A model generated the notes under the pieces. It was not told where the DNA came from. It worked only from the letters and a program-made list of their open reading frames with translations, and did not search any database. From positions 117,978-181,977 of the forward strand of contig NZ_JANQAH010000008.1 of NCBI RefSeq assembly GCF_024707125.1: a stretch of 64,000 nucleotides of DNA, written 5' to 3'. The number at the start of each line of letters is the position of its first letter. Position 1 is the first letter of the stretch. A program made the translations under genes and the position numbers. Of the stretch, positions 30,721 through 39,558 are shown in pieces. Source of the DNA: Devosia sp. Its GTDB lineage: Bacteria; Pseudomonadota; Alphaproteobacteria; Rhizobiales; Devosiaceae.

Positions 30721-32609
30721 CTGATACCGACACGACTCCCGCCCCCATTCCCGCCGGCCCCGAAGTCATCAAGAACTTCGTCCGCACCCTGCCCTCGGCG
30801 CCGGGCGTCTATCGCATGCTCGATGAAAACGGCGAGGTCATCTATGTCGGCAAGGCGCGCTCGCTAAAGTCGCGCGTCACCAATTACACCCGCCCCGAAG
30901 GCCTCTCTGTGCGCATCCAGCGCATGATCATGGCCACCGTCTCGATGGAGTTCGTGCGCACCGAGACCGAAGCCGAGGCGCTCCTCCTCGAAGCCAATCT
31001 CATCAAGCGCCTGAAGCCGCGCTTCAACGTCCTCCTCCGCGACGACAAGAGCTTTCCCTACATCCTGATCGCCACCGATCACGAGGCCCCCGAACTCACC
31101 AAGCACCGCGGCTCCCGCCGCCGCCCAGGCCACTACTTTGGGCCTTTCGCCTCCGCAGTCGCCGTCAGCCGCACCATTGCCAGCCTCCAGAAGGCCTTCC
31201 TGCTGCGCAACTGCTCCGATAGCTTTTACGCCGCCAGAACAAGGCCTTGCCTGCAATTTCAAATCAAGCGCTGCGCCGCGCCCTGCACGCGCGAGATCAG
31301 CCTCGAAGCCTATGGCGAACTGGTCGAAGACGCGCGCCTCTTCCTCACCGGCAAATCCCAGACTGTCAGGGACCACCTGCAAACGGACATGGCCAGCGCC
31401 GCCGAAAACCTCGATTTCGAGCGCGCGGCCCTGCTCCGCGACCGCCTCTCCGCACTCGCCCACATCCAGTCCCAGGGCGACGCCACCGCCAAATCCGTTG
31501 AAGAAGCTGACGTCTTTGCCATCCACCACGAAGGCGGCCAGTTCTGCGTGCAGGTCTTCTTCTTCCGCGCCTTCCAGAATTGGGGCAACCACGCCTTCCG
31601 TCCCAAGGCCGACGACTCGCTCTCGGACGCCGAAGTGCTCGAAGCCTTCATTGGCCAGTTCTACGAAGACCGCACCCCGCCGCGTCTCGTGCTCCTCAGC
31701 CACGAAATGTCAGAGCCGGACGTCCTCGAAGAAGCCCTGCGCACCCGCGCCGGCTACAAGGTTCGCGTCGAAACACCCCAGCGCGGCGAAAAGCGCGACC
31801 TCGTCAACCATGCGCTCCAAAACGCCCGCGAAGCCCTCGGCCGCCAGCTCGCCGAAGGCGCCTCCCACCGAGCGCTCCTCGAAGGCGTCGGCGAAATCTT
31901 CGGCTTGGAGGAAACCCCGCGCCGCATCGAAGTTTACGACAACTCCCATATCTCCGGCACCAATGCCGTGGGCGGCATGATCGTCGCCGGCGAGGAAGGC
32001 TTTTCCAAAAAGCACTACCGGACCTTCAATATCAAATCGACCGACATCACCCCCGGCGACGACTTTGGCATGATGCGCGAAGTCCTCACCCGCCGCTTCA
32101 CCCGCCTCGCTGCCGAAAGTGAAACGGACGCCGAAGACGAGCAGACCGGCATGCCCGATTGGCCCGACGTGGTCTTCATCGACGGCGGCGCCGGCCAGCT
32201 CAATGCGGTCAAGGAAGTCATCGCCGAACTGAACCTGCCCAAGGAGGTCACCTTCATCGGCATCGCCAAGGGCGAAGAGCGCGACGCGGGCCGCGAAAAG
32301 TTCTTCATGGAAGGCAAGGACGCCTTCATGCTCCCCCACCGCGACCCGGTCCTCTACTACGTCCAGCGCCTCCGCGACGAAGCCCACCGCTTCGCCATCG
32401 GCACCCACCGCGCAAGACGCAAGAAAGACGTGGTGAAAAACCCCCTCGACGAGATCGAAGGCATTGGCCCCACCAGAAAGCGCGCCCTCCTCAACCATTT
32501 TGGCTCCGCCAAGGCCGTCGCAAGGGCGAGCCTCATGGACCTCGAATCCGTCCCGAGCATTTCCAAAGCCATGGCCCAACTGGTCTACGACCACTTCAAT
32601 CGGACCTGA
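30717..32609 (+). CDS. uvrC: excinuclease ABC subunit C
   Basis: UvrC, the dual-incision nuclease of nucleotide excision repair, 630 residues, normal length. The N-terminal GIY-YIG domain is visible as [33 protein letters not shown] motif ([20 protein letters not shown]) binds UvrB. The RNase H-like endonuclease domain contains [17 protein letters not shown] and FIDGGAGQL. Two helix-hairpin-helix units ([37 protein letters not shown]) close the protein. It is coupled to the SDR gene upstream. Confidence 0.97.
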   Translation: MTDTDTTPAPIPAGPEVIKNFVRTLPSAPGVYRMLDENGEVIYVGKARSLKSRVTNYTRPEGLSVRIQRMIMATVSMEFVRTETEAEALLLEANLIKRLKPRFNVLLRDDKSFPYILIATDHEAPELTKHRGSRRRPGHYFGPFASAVAVSRTIASLQKAFLLRNCSDSFYAARTRPCLQFQIKRCAAPCTREISLEAYGELVEDARLFLTGKSQTVRDHLQTDMASAAENLDFERAALLRDRLSALAHIQSQGDATAKSVEEADVFAIHHEGGQFCVQVFFFRAFQNWGNHAFRPKADDSLSDAEVLEAFIGQFYEDRTPPRLVLLSHEMSEPDVLEEALRTRAGYKVRVETPQRGEKRDLVNHALQNAREALGRQLAEGASHRALLEGVGEIFGLEETPRRIEVYDNSHISGTNAVGGMIVAGEEGFSKKHYRTFNIKSTDITPGDDFGMMREVLTRRFTRLAAESETDAEDEQTGMPDWPDVVFIDGGAGQLNAVKEVIAELNLPKEVTFIGIAKGEERDAGREKFFMEGKDAFMLPHRDPVLYYVQRLRDEAHRFAIGTHRARRKKDVVKNPLDEIEGIGPTRKRALLNHFGSAKAVARASLMDLESVPSISKAMAQLVYDHFNRT

Positions 32610-32644
32610 CATACGCATAACCTCGGTGACAAAACCCCAGTAGA

Positions 32645-32690
32645 CCTCACCCTGAGGCGCGAAGCGTAGCGTAGCCTCGAAGGGCGAGGG
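32645..32690. repeat. RIME-like intergenic palindrome
   Basis: CCTCACCCTGAGGCGCGAAG...CTTCG-type arms with CCTCGAAGGGCGAGGG form the imperfect palindrome widely scattered in rhizobial and related genomes. It lies 36 bases after the uvrC stop. Confidence 0.7.
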
Positions 32691-32753
32691 CGTGCCCCTG
32701 TCGAAATCCCCCACCCCCACTCGTCGCACCAGCAACCCACTCCGGAGCGTCCG

Positions 32754-33119
32754 ATGAAATTCCTCACCATGGTCACCACCCTCAACCCCGCCGAAGCCGG
32801 TTCCCCTCCGGCCTCCCTCATGCAGGCCATCGCCCAGCTCGGCATGGAGGCCGGCGCCCGCATGACCGAAAATGGCGGCATGTCCCACACCGCGACCGTG
32901 ACTATCCGCAAGGGCGCCCTCACCACCGACGGCCCCTTCGCCGAAGCCAAGGAAGTCGTCGGCGGCTTCGCCGTTTATGAACTTCCCTCCGAAGCCGAAG
33001 CCCTCGCCTGGACCGAGCGTTTCATGGACCTCCACCGCCAGCATTGGCCCGCGTGGGACGGCGAAGTCGTCATCCGCCAGCTCCACTATTTCGATCCATC
33101 GCCCTGCGCCGCCGAATGA
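32754..33119 (+). CDS. YCII/DGPF-domain protein
   Basis: A 121-residue YCII-like protein with a DGPFAEAKEVVGGFAVYEL motif, the hallmark of DGPF proteins that are usually encoded beside ECF42 sigma factors. Here no sigma gene is adjacent; the ECF42-type gene is 22 kb away with its own two DGPF proteins (54811, 55262). Biochemical activity is unknown; YCII folds can be dehydrochlorinase-like. It follows a RIME-like repeat and precedes the PNPOx-like gene. Confidence 0.85.
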   Translation: MKFLTMVTTLNPAEAGSPPASLMQAIAQLGMEAGARMTENGGMSHTATVTIRKGALTTDGPFAEAKEVVGGFAVYELPSEAEALAWTERFMDLHRQHWPAWDGEVVIRQLHYFDPSPCAAE

Positions 33120-33201
33120 TGTGATCGGCGGGAGGCCCGTTCACCGGCAACCTCCCCCGCCTCCACCCGTTCGTCTCCCAGCCCCTTCAAGGAGACGAAC
33201 C

Positions 33202-33705
33202 ATGACCGAAGAGAACAACAACATCCTCCCGCCCGGCGAAGCCCTCGACCGCATCTGGGAGCTGGCCGAAAAGATCGACATCTGCATGCTGACCACCTGG
33301 GACGGCAAACAGCAGCGCAGCCGTCCCATGTCTGCCCGCGTCCATCGCGAGGAAAACGCCATCTACTTCCTCACCGATCTCGAAGGCCACAAGCTCACCG
33401 AGATCGAGCACTTTCCGCACGTCTCCCTCGCCTGGGCCGACAATGGCGGCCACAAATACGTTGTCATCGCCGGCGAGGCCGAAGCGCTGAACGACCGCGC
33501 CAAAATCGCCGATCTCTGGGAGAGCTTCGACAAGGCCTGGTGGGACGATGCGAGCGATCCGCAGATCCGCCTCCTCCGCGTGACCCCGGAAGATGGCGAG
33601 GTCTGGGACAGCCCCAACATGCTCGTCGCCACCGCAAAAATGCTGGTCGCTGCCGCCACCGGCGCCAAGCCCAATATGGGCGACACCGCCAAGGTGCGCA
33701 TGTAG
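33202..33705 (+). CDS. pyridoxamine-phosphate-oxidase-like flavin protein
   Basis: A 167-residue split-barrel protein of the general-stress GS26-like class. ICMLTTWDGKQQRSRPMSAR...NAIYFLTDLEGHKLTEIEHFPHVSLAWAD is the FMN-binding half; the C-terminus (IRLLRVTPEDGEVWDSP) is typical. Such proteins bind FMN or F420-like cofactors and are not true PdxH. AAGGAG lies 9 bases before ATG 33202. A hairpin follows the stop. Confidence 0.85.
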   Translation: MTEENNNILPPGEALDRIWELAEKIDICMLTTWDGKQQRSRPMSARVHREENAIYFLTDLEGHKLTEIEHFPHVSLAWADNGGHKYVVIAGEAEALNDRAKIADLWESFDKAWWDDASDPQIRLLRVTPEDGEVWDSPNMLVATAKMLVAAATGAKPNMGDTAKVRM

Positions 33706-33714
33706 CGCCCTTTC

Positions 33715-33738
33715 GGCCCGCGGCTCTCTCCGCGGGCC
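33715..33738 (+). terminator. hairpin after the PNPOx-like gene
   Basis: GGCCCGCGG and CCGCGGGCC pair perfectly across CTCTCT. There is no T-run directly after it, so termination may be incomplete or Rho-assisted. Confidence 0.5.
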
Positions 33739-33806
33739 CAATACTTCTATCCCCTTCCCACGCCCCGAGAATCGGTTAGCTTGCCCTGCCTCTGGGGAGG
33801 GGAAAC

Positions 33807-34808
33807 ATGGCTATCATCGCGGCATCAGGCGTCGAAAAAATCTTCCGCCAGCCCAAGCGCCAGGCCGGTTTCGGCGGCGCCATTCGCGGCCTCTTCTCGC
33901 AAGAATTCACCGAAGTCCGCGCCGTCGACGGTATCTCCTTCGAGATTCAGCCCGGTGAAGCCGTCGGCTATCTCGGCCCCAATGGCGCCGGCAAATCCAC
34001 CATGATCAAGATGATGACCGGCATCCTGGTCCCCACGACCGGCACGGTGGAAGTCCTCGGTCGCGAGCCCCACAGCCACCGCATCACCAATGCCGCCGAA
34101 ATCGGCGTCGTCTTCGGCCAGCGCAGCCAGCTTTGGTGGGACCTGCCCGTGCGCGACAGTTTCGATCTCAATCGCCACATCTACGACATCCCGGCCCCGC
34201 GCTTCGCCGACAACCTCGCGCGCCTCACCACCATGCTCGACATGGCGGGCTATATCGACCGCCCGGTCCGCCAGCTCAGCCTCGGCCAGCGCATGCGCGC
34301 CGAAATCGCCATGGCGCTGCTGCACGACCCCAAAATCCTCTTCCTCGACGAACCCACCATCGGCCTCGATGTCGTCGCCAAGGATGTGGTCCGAAAGTTC
34401 CTCGCAGACGTCAATCGCAACAGCGGCACCACGATCATCCTCACCACCCACGACCTCGTGGACATCGAGGAAATCTGCCCGCGCCTCATCATGGTCGACG
34501 ATGGCAAATTGCTCTTCGACGGCGAACTAAACCGCCTGCGCACCGCCCTCGGCTCCCGCCGCCGCCTGAAGCTCGAATTCGGCACCGATCCCGGCCCCAT
34601 CACGCTCAAGACGGCTCAACTCGTCACCGACGAAGGCCTCGCCAAACATTTCCTGCTCGAAAGCGAGCAGACCTCCATCCTCGATGTCCTCACCGAGCTC
34701 GGCTCAGTCCACGACCTCACCGACATAAAGCTCGAAGAGCCCGACATCGAGGAAGTGATCCGCACCTTCTACCAGAACAAGCTGACATCAGCCGGAGCCC
34801 GGCCATGA
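33807..34808 (+). CDS. ABC-2 exporter, ATP-binding subunit
   Basis: A 333-residue ABC ATPase. Walker A is LGPNGAGKST, the signature LSLGQRMRAEIAMAL, Walker B ILFLDEPTIGLD, and the His switch LTTHD. About 90 C-terminal residues form an extra domain. An insertion after the first strand (RQPKRQAGFGGAIRGLFSQEF) is characteristic of the subgroup paired with DUF990 permeases. It is the first of three overlapping genes; the cargo of this exporter class is not established. Confidence 0.92.
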   Translation: MAIIAASGVEKIFRQPKRQAGFGGAIRGLFSQEFTEVRAVDGISFEIQPGEAVGYLGPNGAGKSTMIKMMTGILVPTTGTVEVLGREPHSHRITNAAEIGVVFGQRSQLWWDLPVRDSFDLNRHIYDIPAPRFADNLARLTTMLDMAGYIDRPVRQLSLGQRMRAEIAMALLHDPKILFLDEPTIGLDVVAKDVVRKFLADVNRNSGTTIILTTHDLVDIEEICPRLIMVDDGKLLFDGELNRLRTALGSRRRLKLEFGTDPGPITLKTAQLVTDEGLAKHFLLESEQTSILDVLTELGSVHDLTDIKLEEPDIEEVIRTFYQNKLTSAGARP

Positions 34809-35602
34809 GGGCCGCCGCGTACCCCGCCTTCGCACTCACGGCCTTCCAGTCCCGCCTAGTCTATCGCAACCAGGTCTGGGCCAGCGCCTTCGGCGATCTC
34901 GTCAGCATTTTTGCCCGCGTCGCCATCTGGACCGCCCTTTTTGCGGGCGCGAGCCAGGTCGATGGCATCACCCTGCCCGAGATGGTCACCTATTCCCTCC
35001 TCGCCGGCCCCCTGCTCTATTGGGAATATTCGCGCGTCCTCTACGACGTCGGCGACGCCGTGCGCACCGGCGACGTGGCGGTCTTCCTCCTGAAGCCGCT
35101 GCACTACCCGTCCTATCTACTCAGCACCCATTTCGGCCATTTCGCCTTCGAATGCGTCGCCATCGTCCTGCCGGTGGGCCTCATCGTCGGCTTCACCGTC
35201 GGTCTCCTGCCTCCCGCCAGCCCTTTCCACGGCCTGATGTTCTTCGCCTATTGGGCCGTGTCCTGGCTGATCCTCTTCACCCTCGCCTGCCTCTGCGGCC
35301 TCCTCGCCTTCTGGCTCCTCACCGCCTTTTCCCTCGAATGGTTCCTCATGGCGATCATGTCGCTCTTCTCCGGCGCCATCATCCCCCTCTGGTTCCTGCC
35401 CGCACCGCTCGCCACCGCCTTCGGCTACATGCCCTTCGCCTGGATCAGCTACTACCCATCCGCCGTCTATCTCGGAAAACTCGACGTCGCCGCCACCTGG
35501 GCTCATCTCGGCATCGGCCTCGTGTGGCTCGCCGTCCTGACCGCCGCCGTGCTCGCGCTCTGGGCCAAGGCGCGTCACCGCCTCATCGTGCAGGGAGGTT
35601 GA
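34805..35602 (+). CDS. ABC-2 permease subunit 1 (DUF990-like)
   Basis: A 265-residue integral membrane protein with about six helices, no Walker motifs and an ABC-2 topology. RTGDVAVFLLKPLHYPSYLLSTHFG is a typical cytoplasmic coupling region of this family. Its ATG overlaps the ATPase stop as ATGA. It should pair with the second permease to form a heterodimeric channel. Confidence 0.85.
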   Translation: MRAAAYPAFALTAFQSRLVYRNQVWASAFGDLVSIFARVAIWTALFAGASQVDGITLPEMVTYSLLAGPLLYWEYSRVLYDVGDAVRTGDVAVFLLKPLHYPSYLLSTHFGHFAFECVAIVLPVGLIVGFTVGLLPPASPFHGLMFFAYWAVSWLILFTLACLCGLLAFWLLTAFSLEWFLMAIMSLFSGAIIPLWFLPAPLATAFGYMPFAWISYYPSAVYLGKLDVAATWAHLGIGLVWLAVLTAAVLALWAKARHRLIVQGG

Positions 35603-35603
35603 A

Positions 35604-36404
35604 ATGCCCCGCTCCCTCGCCGTCGTCCCCCATCTTGTCCGCATGTATGTGCGCACCCGCATGGAATATCGCGGCGCCATGCTGCTCGCCTGGTTCGCCC
35701 AAGCCCTGAGCTACGCCGCCACCTATACGGCCATCGCCCTCCTGCTCCTCCGCTTCGGCAATCTCGGCGGCTGGGACTGGAGCGAAATGGCCCTCCTGCT
35801 CTCCTTCCACCTCCTCGCCTATTCCATCGGCGCCTCCCTCAGCTTCACCCAGTTCCGCAATATCGAGGAACAAGTTCGGCTGGGCACCTTCGATGCCGTG
35901 CTCATCAAGCCCGTCAGTCCCTGGGTCTACCTCGTCTTCTCCGGCCTCAATATCGGCTATGCCGGCCACATCATCCTCGCCGTCGGCCTCATGGCATGGG
36001 CCGTCACCCAGGTCGCCGTCGATTGGTCCGTGCTCACAGCGCTCTATTTCCTCGCCAGCCTCATCAGCGCCGCCATGGTCACCGCCGCCATCATGACCAT
36101 GATCGGCGCCACGGCCCTCGTCTGGGTACGCTCAAAACACCTGTTCTCGATCTTCTTCGGCTTCTGGGAATTGGCGCGCTATCCGCTCAATATCTTCCCG
36201 GTGCCCCTGCAAATCCTTATGCTGACCGTGGCCCCGCTCGGCTTCCTCGCCTTCGTCCCGGTCGCCGTCACCCTTGGCAAACCAGTCCCCCTCCTCGGCG
36301 ATTGGGCCCTCTTCGGCTCCCTCGCCGCCGGCCCTTTGGCAGTCACCCTCGGCGCCCTCCACTGGCGCCACTGCATCCGCAACTACCAGGGCGCAGGCGG
36401 TTAG
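35604..36404 (+). CDS. ABC-2 permease subunit 2 (DUF990)
   Basis: A 266-residue protein with about six helices and the coupling stretch QFRNIEEQVRLGTFDAVLIKPVSPW, similar in place to that of the first permease. It begins one base after the preceding stop and ends the exporter operon. Neither permease has an extracellular domain large enough to suggest a specific substrate. Confidence 0.85.
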   Translation: MPRSLAVVPHLVRMYVRTRMEYRGAMLLAWFAQALSYAATYTAIALLLLRFGNLGGWDWSEMALLLSFHLLAYSIGASLSFTQFRNIEEQVRLGTFDAVLIKPVSPWVYLVFSGLNIGYAGHIILAVGLMAWAVTQVAVDWSVLTALYFLASLISAAMVTAAIMTMIGATALVWVRSKHLFSIFFGFWELARYPLNIFPVPLQILMLTVAPLGFLAFVPVAVTLGKPVPLLGDWALFGSLAAGPLAVTLGALHWRHCIRNYQGAGG

Positions 36405-36429
36405 TTGTCCCTCCGCCTACCCCATTCCA

Positions 36430-36508
36430 TCGTCATTGCCGGGCTTGTCCCGGCAATCCATCTCACCTCCGCATGGACCACCGGGACAAGCCCGGTGGTG
36501 ACGATAGA
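36430..36508. repeat. inverted pair of GCCGGGCTTGTCCCGGC palindromes
   Basis: GTCATTGCCGGGCTTGTCCC and an inverse partner (CCGGGACAAGCCCGGTGGTG) face each other across CACCTCCGCATGG. The same unit appears singly at 48649. This lies in the 355-base gap before the DAHP synthase gene, whose remainder is the attenuator. Confidence 0.8.
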
Positions 36509-36551
36509 AATAAGGTAGAAGATCGACACTGACCCCTCCTAAAGTCGGGAC

Positions 36552-36580
36552 TCGACAACCCTCGACCTCCTCCGCTAGCT
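36552..36580 (+). promoter_or_regulatory. possible promoter of the DAHP synthase leader
   Basis: TCGACA (36552-36557) and CTAGCT (36575-36580) are spaced 17 bases. The latter lies 8 bases before the leader ATG, so transcription could start at or very near that ATG, as known for the trpL leader of Sinorhizobium. The -10 match is weak. Confidence 0.35.
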
Positions 36581-36588
36581 TCCACGCC

Positions 36589-36663
36589 ATGATCAACGCA
36601 GCGACCTTTTTTTGGTATTTTAGCTATCCGCTCCCGGCGGAGGCTATTGCGCGCGCGTTCTGA
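36589..36663 (+). CDS. aromatic leader peptide of the DAHP synthase attenuator
   Basis: A 24-codon ORF beginning MINAATFFWYFSY, with six aromatic codons (Phe, Phe, Trp, Tyr, Phe, Tyr) within seven positions (36607-36627). It ends at TGA 36661-36663, 31 bases before an intrinsic terminator and 96 bases before the DAHP synthase ATG. Sensing Phe, Tyr and Trp together suits the first enzyme common to all three pathways. There is no clear Shine-Dalgarno; a leaderless transcript is plausible. GGCGG-A-GGCT inside the ORF (36638-36647) can pair with AGCC-AG-CCGCC (36691-36701), forming an antiterminator. Confidence 0.85.
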   Translation: MINAATFFWYFSYPLPAEAIARAF

Positions 36664-36694
36664 TCCCGACACGACCAGACCCAAATCGCAAGCC

Positions 36695-36723
36695 AGCCGC
36701 CCGACTTTCGAGGCGGCTTTTTT
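36695..36723 (+). terminator. attenuator terminator before the DAHP synthase gene
   Basis: AGCCGCC (36695-36701) pairs with GGCGGCT (36712-36718) around a small CG-closed loop, followed by six T (36718-36723). Its 5' arm is the same segment that the leader ORF can capture, so terminator and antiterminator exclude each other. Confidence 0.85.
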
Positions 36724-36759
36724 GTTGGCCCCTCGACCAAAATCTCCGAGGACCACCAA

Positions 36760-37833
36760 ATGCTCAAATCCACCGACGACCTTCGCATCACCGAAATCAA
36801 GCCGCTGACCACGCCCATCGAGGTCATGCGCCAGCACCCGCGCACCGATGCCGCCACCCGCACCGTCATCGCCGCCCGCCACGATTTCCATAACATCCTC
36901 ACCGGCCAGGACGATCGCCTGGCCGTCATCGTCGGCCCCTGCTCCATCCACGATCCCAAGGCGGCCATGGACTACGCCAACCGCCTCGTCGCCCTGCGCG
37001 AAACCCTCGGCGACCGTCTCGAAATCATCATGCGCGTCTACTTCGAGAAGCCCCGCACCACCGTGGGCTGGAAGGGTCTGATCAACGACCCCGATCTCGA
37101 CGGCAGCTTCAACATCACCCAGGGCCTCCACACCGCCCGCACCCTGCTGCTCGACATCGCCAATCTCGGCCTCCCCGCCGCCTGCGAATTCCTCGACATG
37201 ACGACACCGCAATACATTGCCGACCTCGTCTCCTGGGCCGCCATCGGCGCCCGCACCACCGAGTCGCAGATCCACCGCGAACTGGCCTCCGGTCTTTCCT
37301 GCCCCGTCGGCTTCAAGAACGGCACCGATGGCAACGTCAAGATCGCCCTAGACGCCGTCCTCTCCGCTAGCCACCCGCACCATTTCCTCGCCGTCACCAA
37401 GGGCGGCCGCTCGGCAATCGCCGCGACGACGGGCAATGAAGATTGCCACATCATCCTCCGCGGCGGCAAAACCACCAATTACGACGCCGCAAGCGTCGAA
37501 GCCGCAGCCCAGGCCGCGATCAAATCCGGCCTCAACCCGGCCATCATGATCGACGCCAGCCACGCCAATTCCTCGAAAAACCCGGAAAACCAGCCGCTGG
37601 TCCTCGCCGATATCGGCACCCAGCTCGCCGCCGGCGACAAGCGCATCATCGGCGTCATGATCGAATCCAACCTCGTCGCCGGCCGCCAGGACCTCGTCCC
37701 CGGCCAAGAACTAACCTATGGCCAGTCCATCACCGACGGCTGCATTGATTGGGACACGACGGTCACCACCCTCAACGCCCTGGCCGAATCCGTCGAAAAG
37801 CGCCGCGCCGCCACCAATCAGGCAGTAGCGTAA
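36760..37833 (+). CDS. aroG: 3-deoxy-7-phosphoheptulonate (DAHP) synthase, type I
   Basis: A 357-residue class I DAHP synthase that joins phosphoenolpyruvate and erythrose-4-phosphate, the entry step of the shikimate pathway. VIVGPCSIHDPKAAMDYA carries the PEP/metal Cys, RVYFEKPRTTVGWKGLINDP the KPRT motif, and GFKNGTDGN and DASHANSSK are further active-site segments. The N-terminal about 45 residues are the regulatory extension used for feedback inhibition in AroF/G/H. GAGGA lies 7 bases before the ATG. The gene is alone and governed by the attenuator. I cannot tell which aromatic amino acid inhibits the enzyme. Confidence 0.95.
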   Translation: MLKSTDDLRITEIKPLTTPIEVMRQHPRTDAATRTVIAARHDFHNILTGQDDRLAVIVGPCSIHDPKAAMDYANRLVALRETLGDRLEIIMRVYFEKPRTTVGWKGLINDPDLDGSFNITQGLHTARTLLLDIANLGLPAACEFLDMTTPQYIADLVSWAAIGARTTESQIHRELASGLSCPVGFKNGTDGNVKIALDAVLSASHPHHFLAVTKGGRSAIAATTGNEDCHIILRGGKTTNYDAASVEAAAQAAIKSGLNPAIMIDASHANSSKNPENQPLVLADIGTQLAAGDKRIIGVMIESNLVAGRQDLVPGQELTYGQSITDGCIDWDTTVTTLNALAESVEKRRAATNQAVA

Positions 37834-37860
37834 CGCCCAGCACATCGATCTATCCACACC

Positions 37861-37938
37861 CACCGCATCATTCCCGCGAAAGCGGGAATCGCATTCGCGC
37901 CAAGGAGAGATTCCCGCTTTCGCGGGAATGACGCGGTG
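37861..37938. repeat. REP-like inverted pair
   Basis: CATTCCCGCGAAAGCGGGAA (from 37867) and its inverse (37909-37931) face each other across about 18 bases, making both two small hairpins and one large one. It lies between the DAHP synthase stop and pgsA. Confidence 0.85.
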
Positions 37939-38017
37939 CGAGGGGACGTATCAAGGGGGCACCAGCAAGAGCGAAGCCCACTCTTGACCCCCGCCCCCAT
38001 TCCTGTTCTGTCCCCCC

Positions 38018-38587
38018 ATGGCCAGAAACCCACTCACGCTCGTCCCGAATATCATCACCATCGCCCGCATCGCGGCGATCATCCCAATCGTCTATCTGGT
38101 GATGGACGGCGACCTGACCATGCGCATCATCGCCCTGGTTCTCTACGTCGTGGCCGCCGCCAGCGATTGGGTCGATGGCTTCCTCGCCCGCGCCTGGAAT
38201 CAGTATTCCGACCTCGGCCGCATGCTCGACCCCATCGCCGACAAGCTCCTCGTCGGCATCCTCATCGCGGCCCTCGCCTGGGACGGCAGCTTTTCCGGCT
38301 GGGACATGATCCCCGTCAGCGCCATCCTTTTCCGCGAATTCTTCATCTCGGGCCTGCGCGAATTCCTCGGCAACACCGCCGTGGTCCTTCCCGTCAGCCA
38401 GCTCGCCAAGTGGAAAACCACCATCCAGCTCGTCGCTTTGGCCGTGGTCCTCGTCGAACCCCTCATCCCCGGCCTGCGCCTCATCTCCGACCTGATCCTC
38501 TGGGCCGCCGGCGCCATCACCCTCTGGACCGGCTGGAACTACCTGCGCGCCTCCTGGCCGCACCTTTCCGGCACGACTGCGAAATGA
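38018..38587 (+). CDS. pgsA: CDP-diacylglycerol-glycerol-3-phosphate 3-phosphatidyltransferase
   Basis: A 189-residue inner-membrane enzyme making phosphatidylglycerol phosphate. The CDP-alcohol phosphotransferase motif is complete: SDWVDGFLARAW followed by SDLGRMLDPIADK. About four to five helices surround it. Its stop overlaps the moaD ATG (ATGA). In many Hyphomicrobiales pgsA directly follows uvrC; here about 5.4 kb of other genes separate them. Confidence 0.95.
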   Translation: MARNPLTLVPNIITIARIAAIIPIVYLVMDGDLTMRIIALVLYVVAAASDWVDGFLARAWNQYSDLGRMLDPIADKLLVGILIAALAWDGSFSGWDMIPVSAILFREFFISGLREFLGNTAVVLPVSQLAKWKTTIQLVALAVVLVEPLIPGLRLISDLILWAAGAITLWTGWNYLRASWPHLSGTTAK

Positions 38588-38835
38588 AAATCCTCTACTT
38601 CGCCTGGCTCCGCGAGCGCCTCAACCGCGCCAGCGACGAGGTGTCTCCACCTGCCGAAGTCAAAACCCTGGCCGACCTCATCATCTGGCTCCGCGCCAAT
38701 GATGAAGCCCTCGATCTCGCCATGGCGAACCCAAAACAGTTCAAGCTCTCGAAAAACGCCCGCATCGTCGCCTGGGAAACCCCCATCGCCGATGCCGACA
38801 CCATAGCCATCCTGCCCCCCATGACCGGTGGCTAA
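38584..38835 (+). CDS. moaD: molybdopterin synthase small subunit
   Basis: An 83-residue ubiquitin-like sulfur carrier. It starts MKILYFAWLRERLNRASDEV and ends in the required Gly-Gly (PPMTGG) that becomes the thiocarboxylate donating sulfur to precursor Z. It is coupled to pgsA and followed, after a REP pair, by moaE, its partner subunit. Confidence 0.95.
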   Translation: MKILYFAWLRERLNRASDEVSPPAEVKTLADLIIWLRANDEALDLAMANPKQFKLSKNARIVAWETPIADADTIAILPPMTGG

Positions 38836-38839
38836 CCCA

Positions 38840-38914
38840 CGGTGTCATTCCCGCGAAAGCGGGAATCCCTGTTTGAGCTCGAGATCCCCGCTTTCGCGGG
38901 GATGACGTGGTGAT
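38840..38914. repeat. REP-like inverted pair between moaD and moaE
   Basis: GTCATTCCCGCGAAAGCGGG (38843-38862) and the inverse CCCCGCTTTCGCGGGGATGA (38886-38905) flank about 20 bases. It sits inside what should be one operon, so it is probably not a full terminator. Confidence 0.85.
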
Positions 38915-38951
38915 AGTTTGAAAGCCAGAAGGGCCGGACGAGCGGAACGAA

Positions 38952-39398
38952 ATGATCATCATCTCAAATTCCCCCTTCGACCCCGGCACCCTCCTTACCG
39001 AGTTCCAAGCCAACCACCCCGAAGCCGGCGCCGCCGTGACCTTCACCGGCATGGTCCGCTCCACCCCGGACCACCCGATCACCGCCCTCATCCTCGAATG
39101 CTACCCCGAGCTCGCCCAAAACGAGATCGCCACCATTCGCGACGCCGCCATCGCCCGCTTCAACCTGATCGACGCCGCGGTCCTCCACCGCTACGGCCGC
39201 CTGGTCCCCGGCGAACCGATCATGCAGGTCATCACCCTCGCCTCCCACCGCCAAGCCGCCTTCGACGGCGCCCAATACCTGATGGACTACCTGAAAACCG
39301 ACGCCCCCTTCTGGAAGCAGGAAGAGACGGCAACGGGTACTGAATGGGTAGAGGCCAAGGCGGCAGACGACAACGCCAGGGATCGCTGGAGCAAGTAG
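38952..39398 (+). CDS. moaE: molybdopterin synthase catalytic subunit
   Basis: A 148-residue MoaE that binds the MoaD C-terminus and makes molybdopterin. GAAVTFTGMVRS, LECYPELAQNEI, VLHRYGRLVPGEPIMQV and the C-terminal DYLKTDAPFWKQEE are conserved; the Lys of WKQE lies in the active site. It follows moaD by 116 bases because of the inserted REP pair. Confidence 0.95.
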   Translation: MIIISNSPFDPGTLLTEFQANHPEAGAAVTFTGMVRSTPDHPITALILECYPELAQNEIATIRDAAIARFNLIDAAVLHRYGRLVPGEPIMQVITLASHRQAAFDGAQYLMDYLKTDAPFWKQEETATGTEWVEAKAADDNARDRWSK

Positions 39399-39540
39399 CC
39401 CCCTCACCCGTCTTGCGCCATGCGCGATCCACCCTCTCCCCAAGAGGGAGAGGGACGGGCATCCAGCTTGCAAAAGCCACCGGCCCATTCTTCTCCCCCT
39501 CGGGGAGAAGGTGGCGCATCGCGCCGGATGAGGGGGATGC
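39399..39540. repeat. intergenic repeat with two CTCTCCC/GGGAGAG hairpins
   Basis: CCCTCACCCG...CCCTCTCCCCAAGAGGGAGAG and CTTCTCCCCCTCGGGGAGAAGG, framed by CCCCCTCA and GATGAGGGGG, form the composite palindrome common between genes in alphaproteobacteria. It fills the space between moaE and the ilvE terminator. Confidence 0.75.
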
Positions 39541-39558
39541 CCCAGCACGCTCAAAAAC

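Noticed and set aside
37861..38914. Repeated palindromes that might be a CRISPR array
   Set aside because: Only two inverted pairs about 1 kb apart, with genes between and no regular spacers; they are REP-like.
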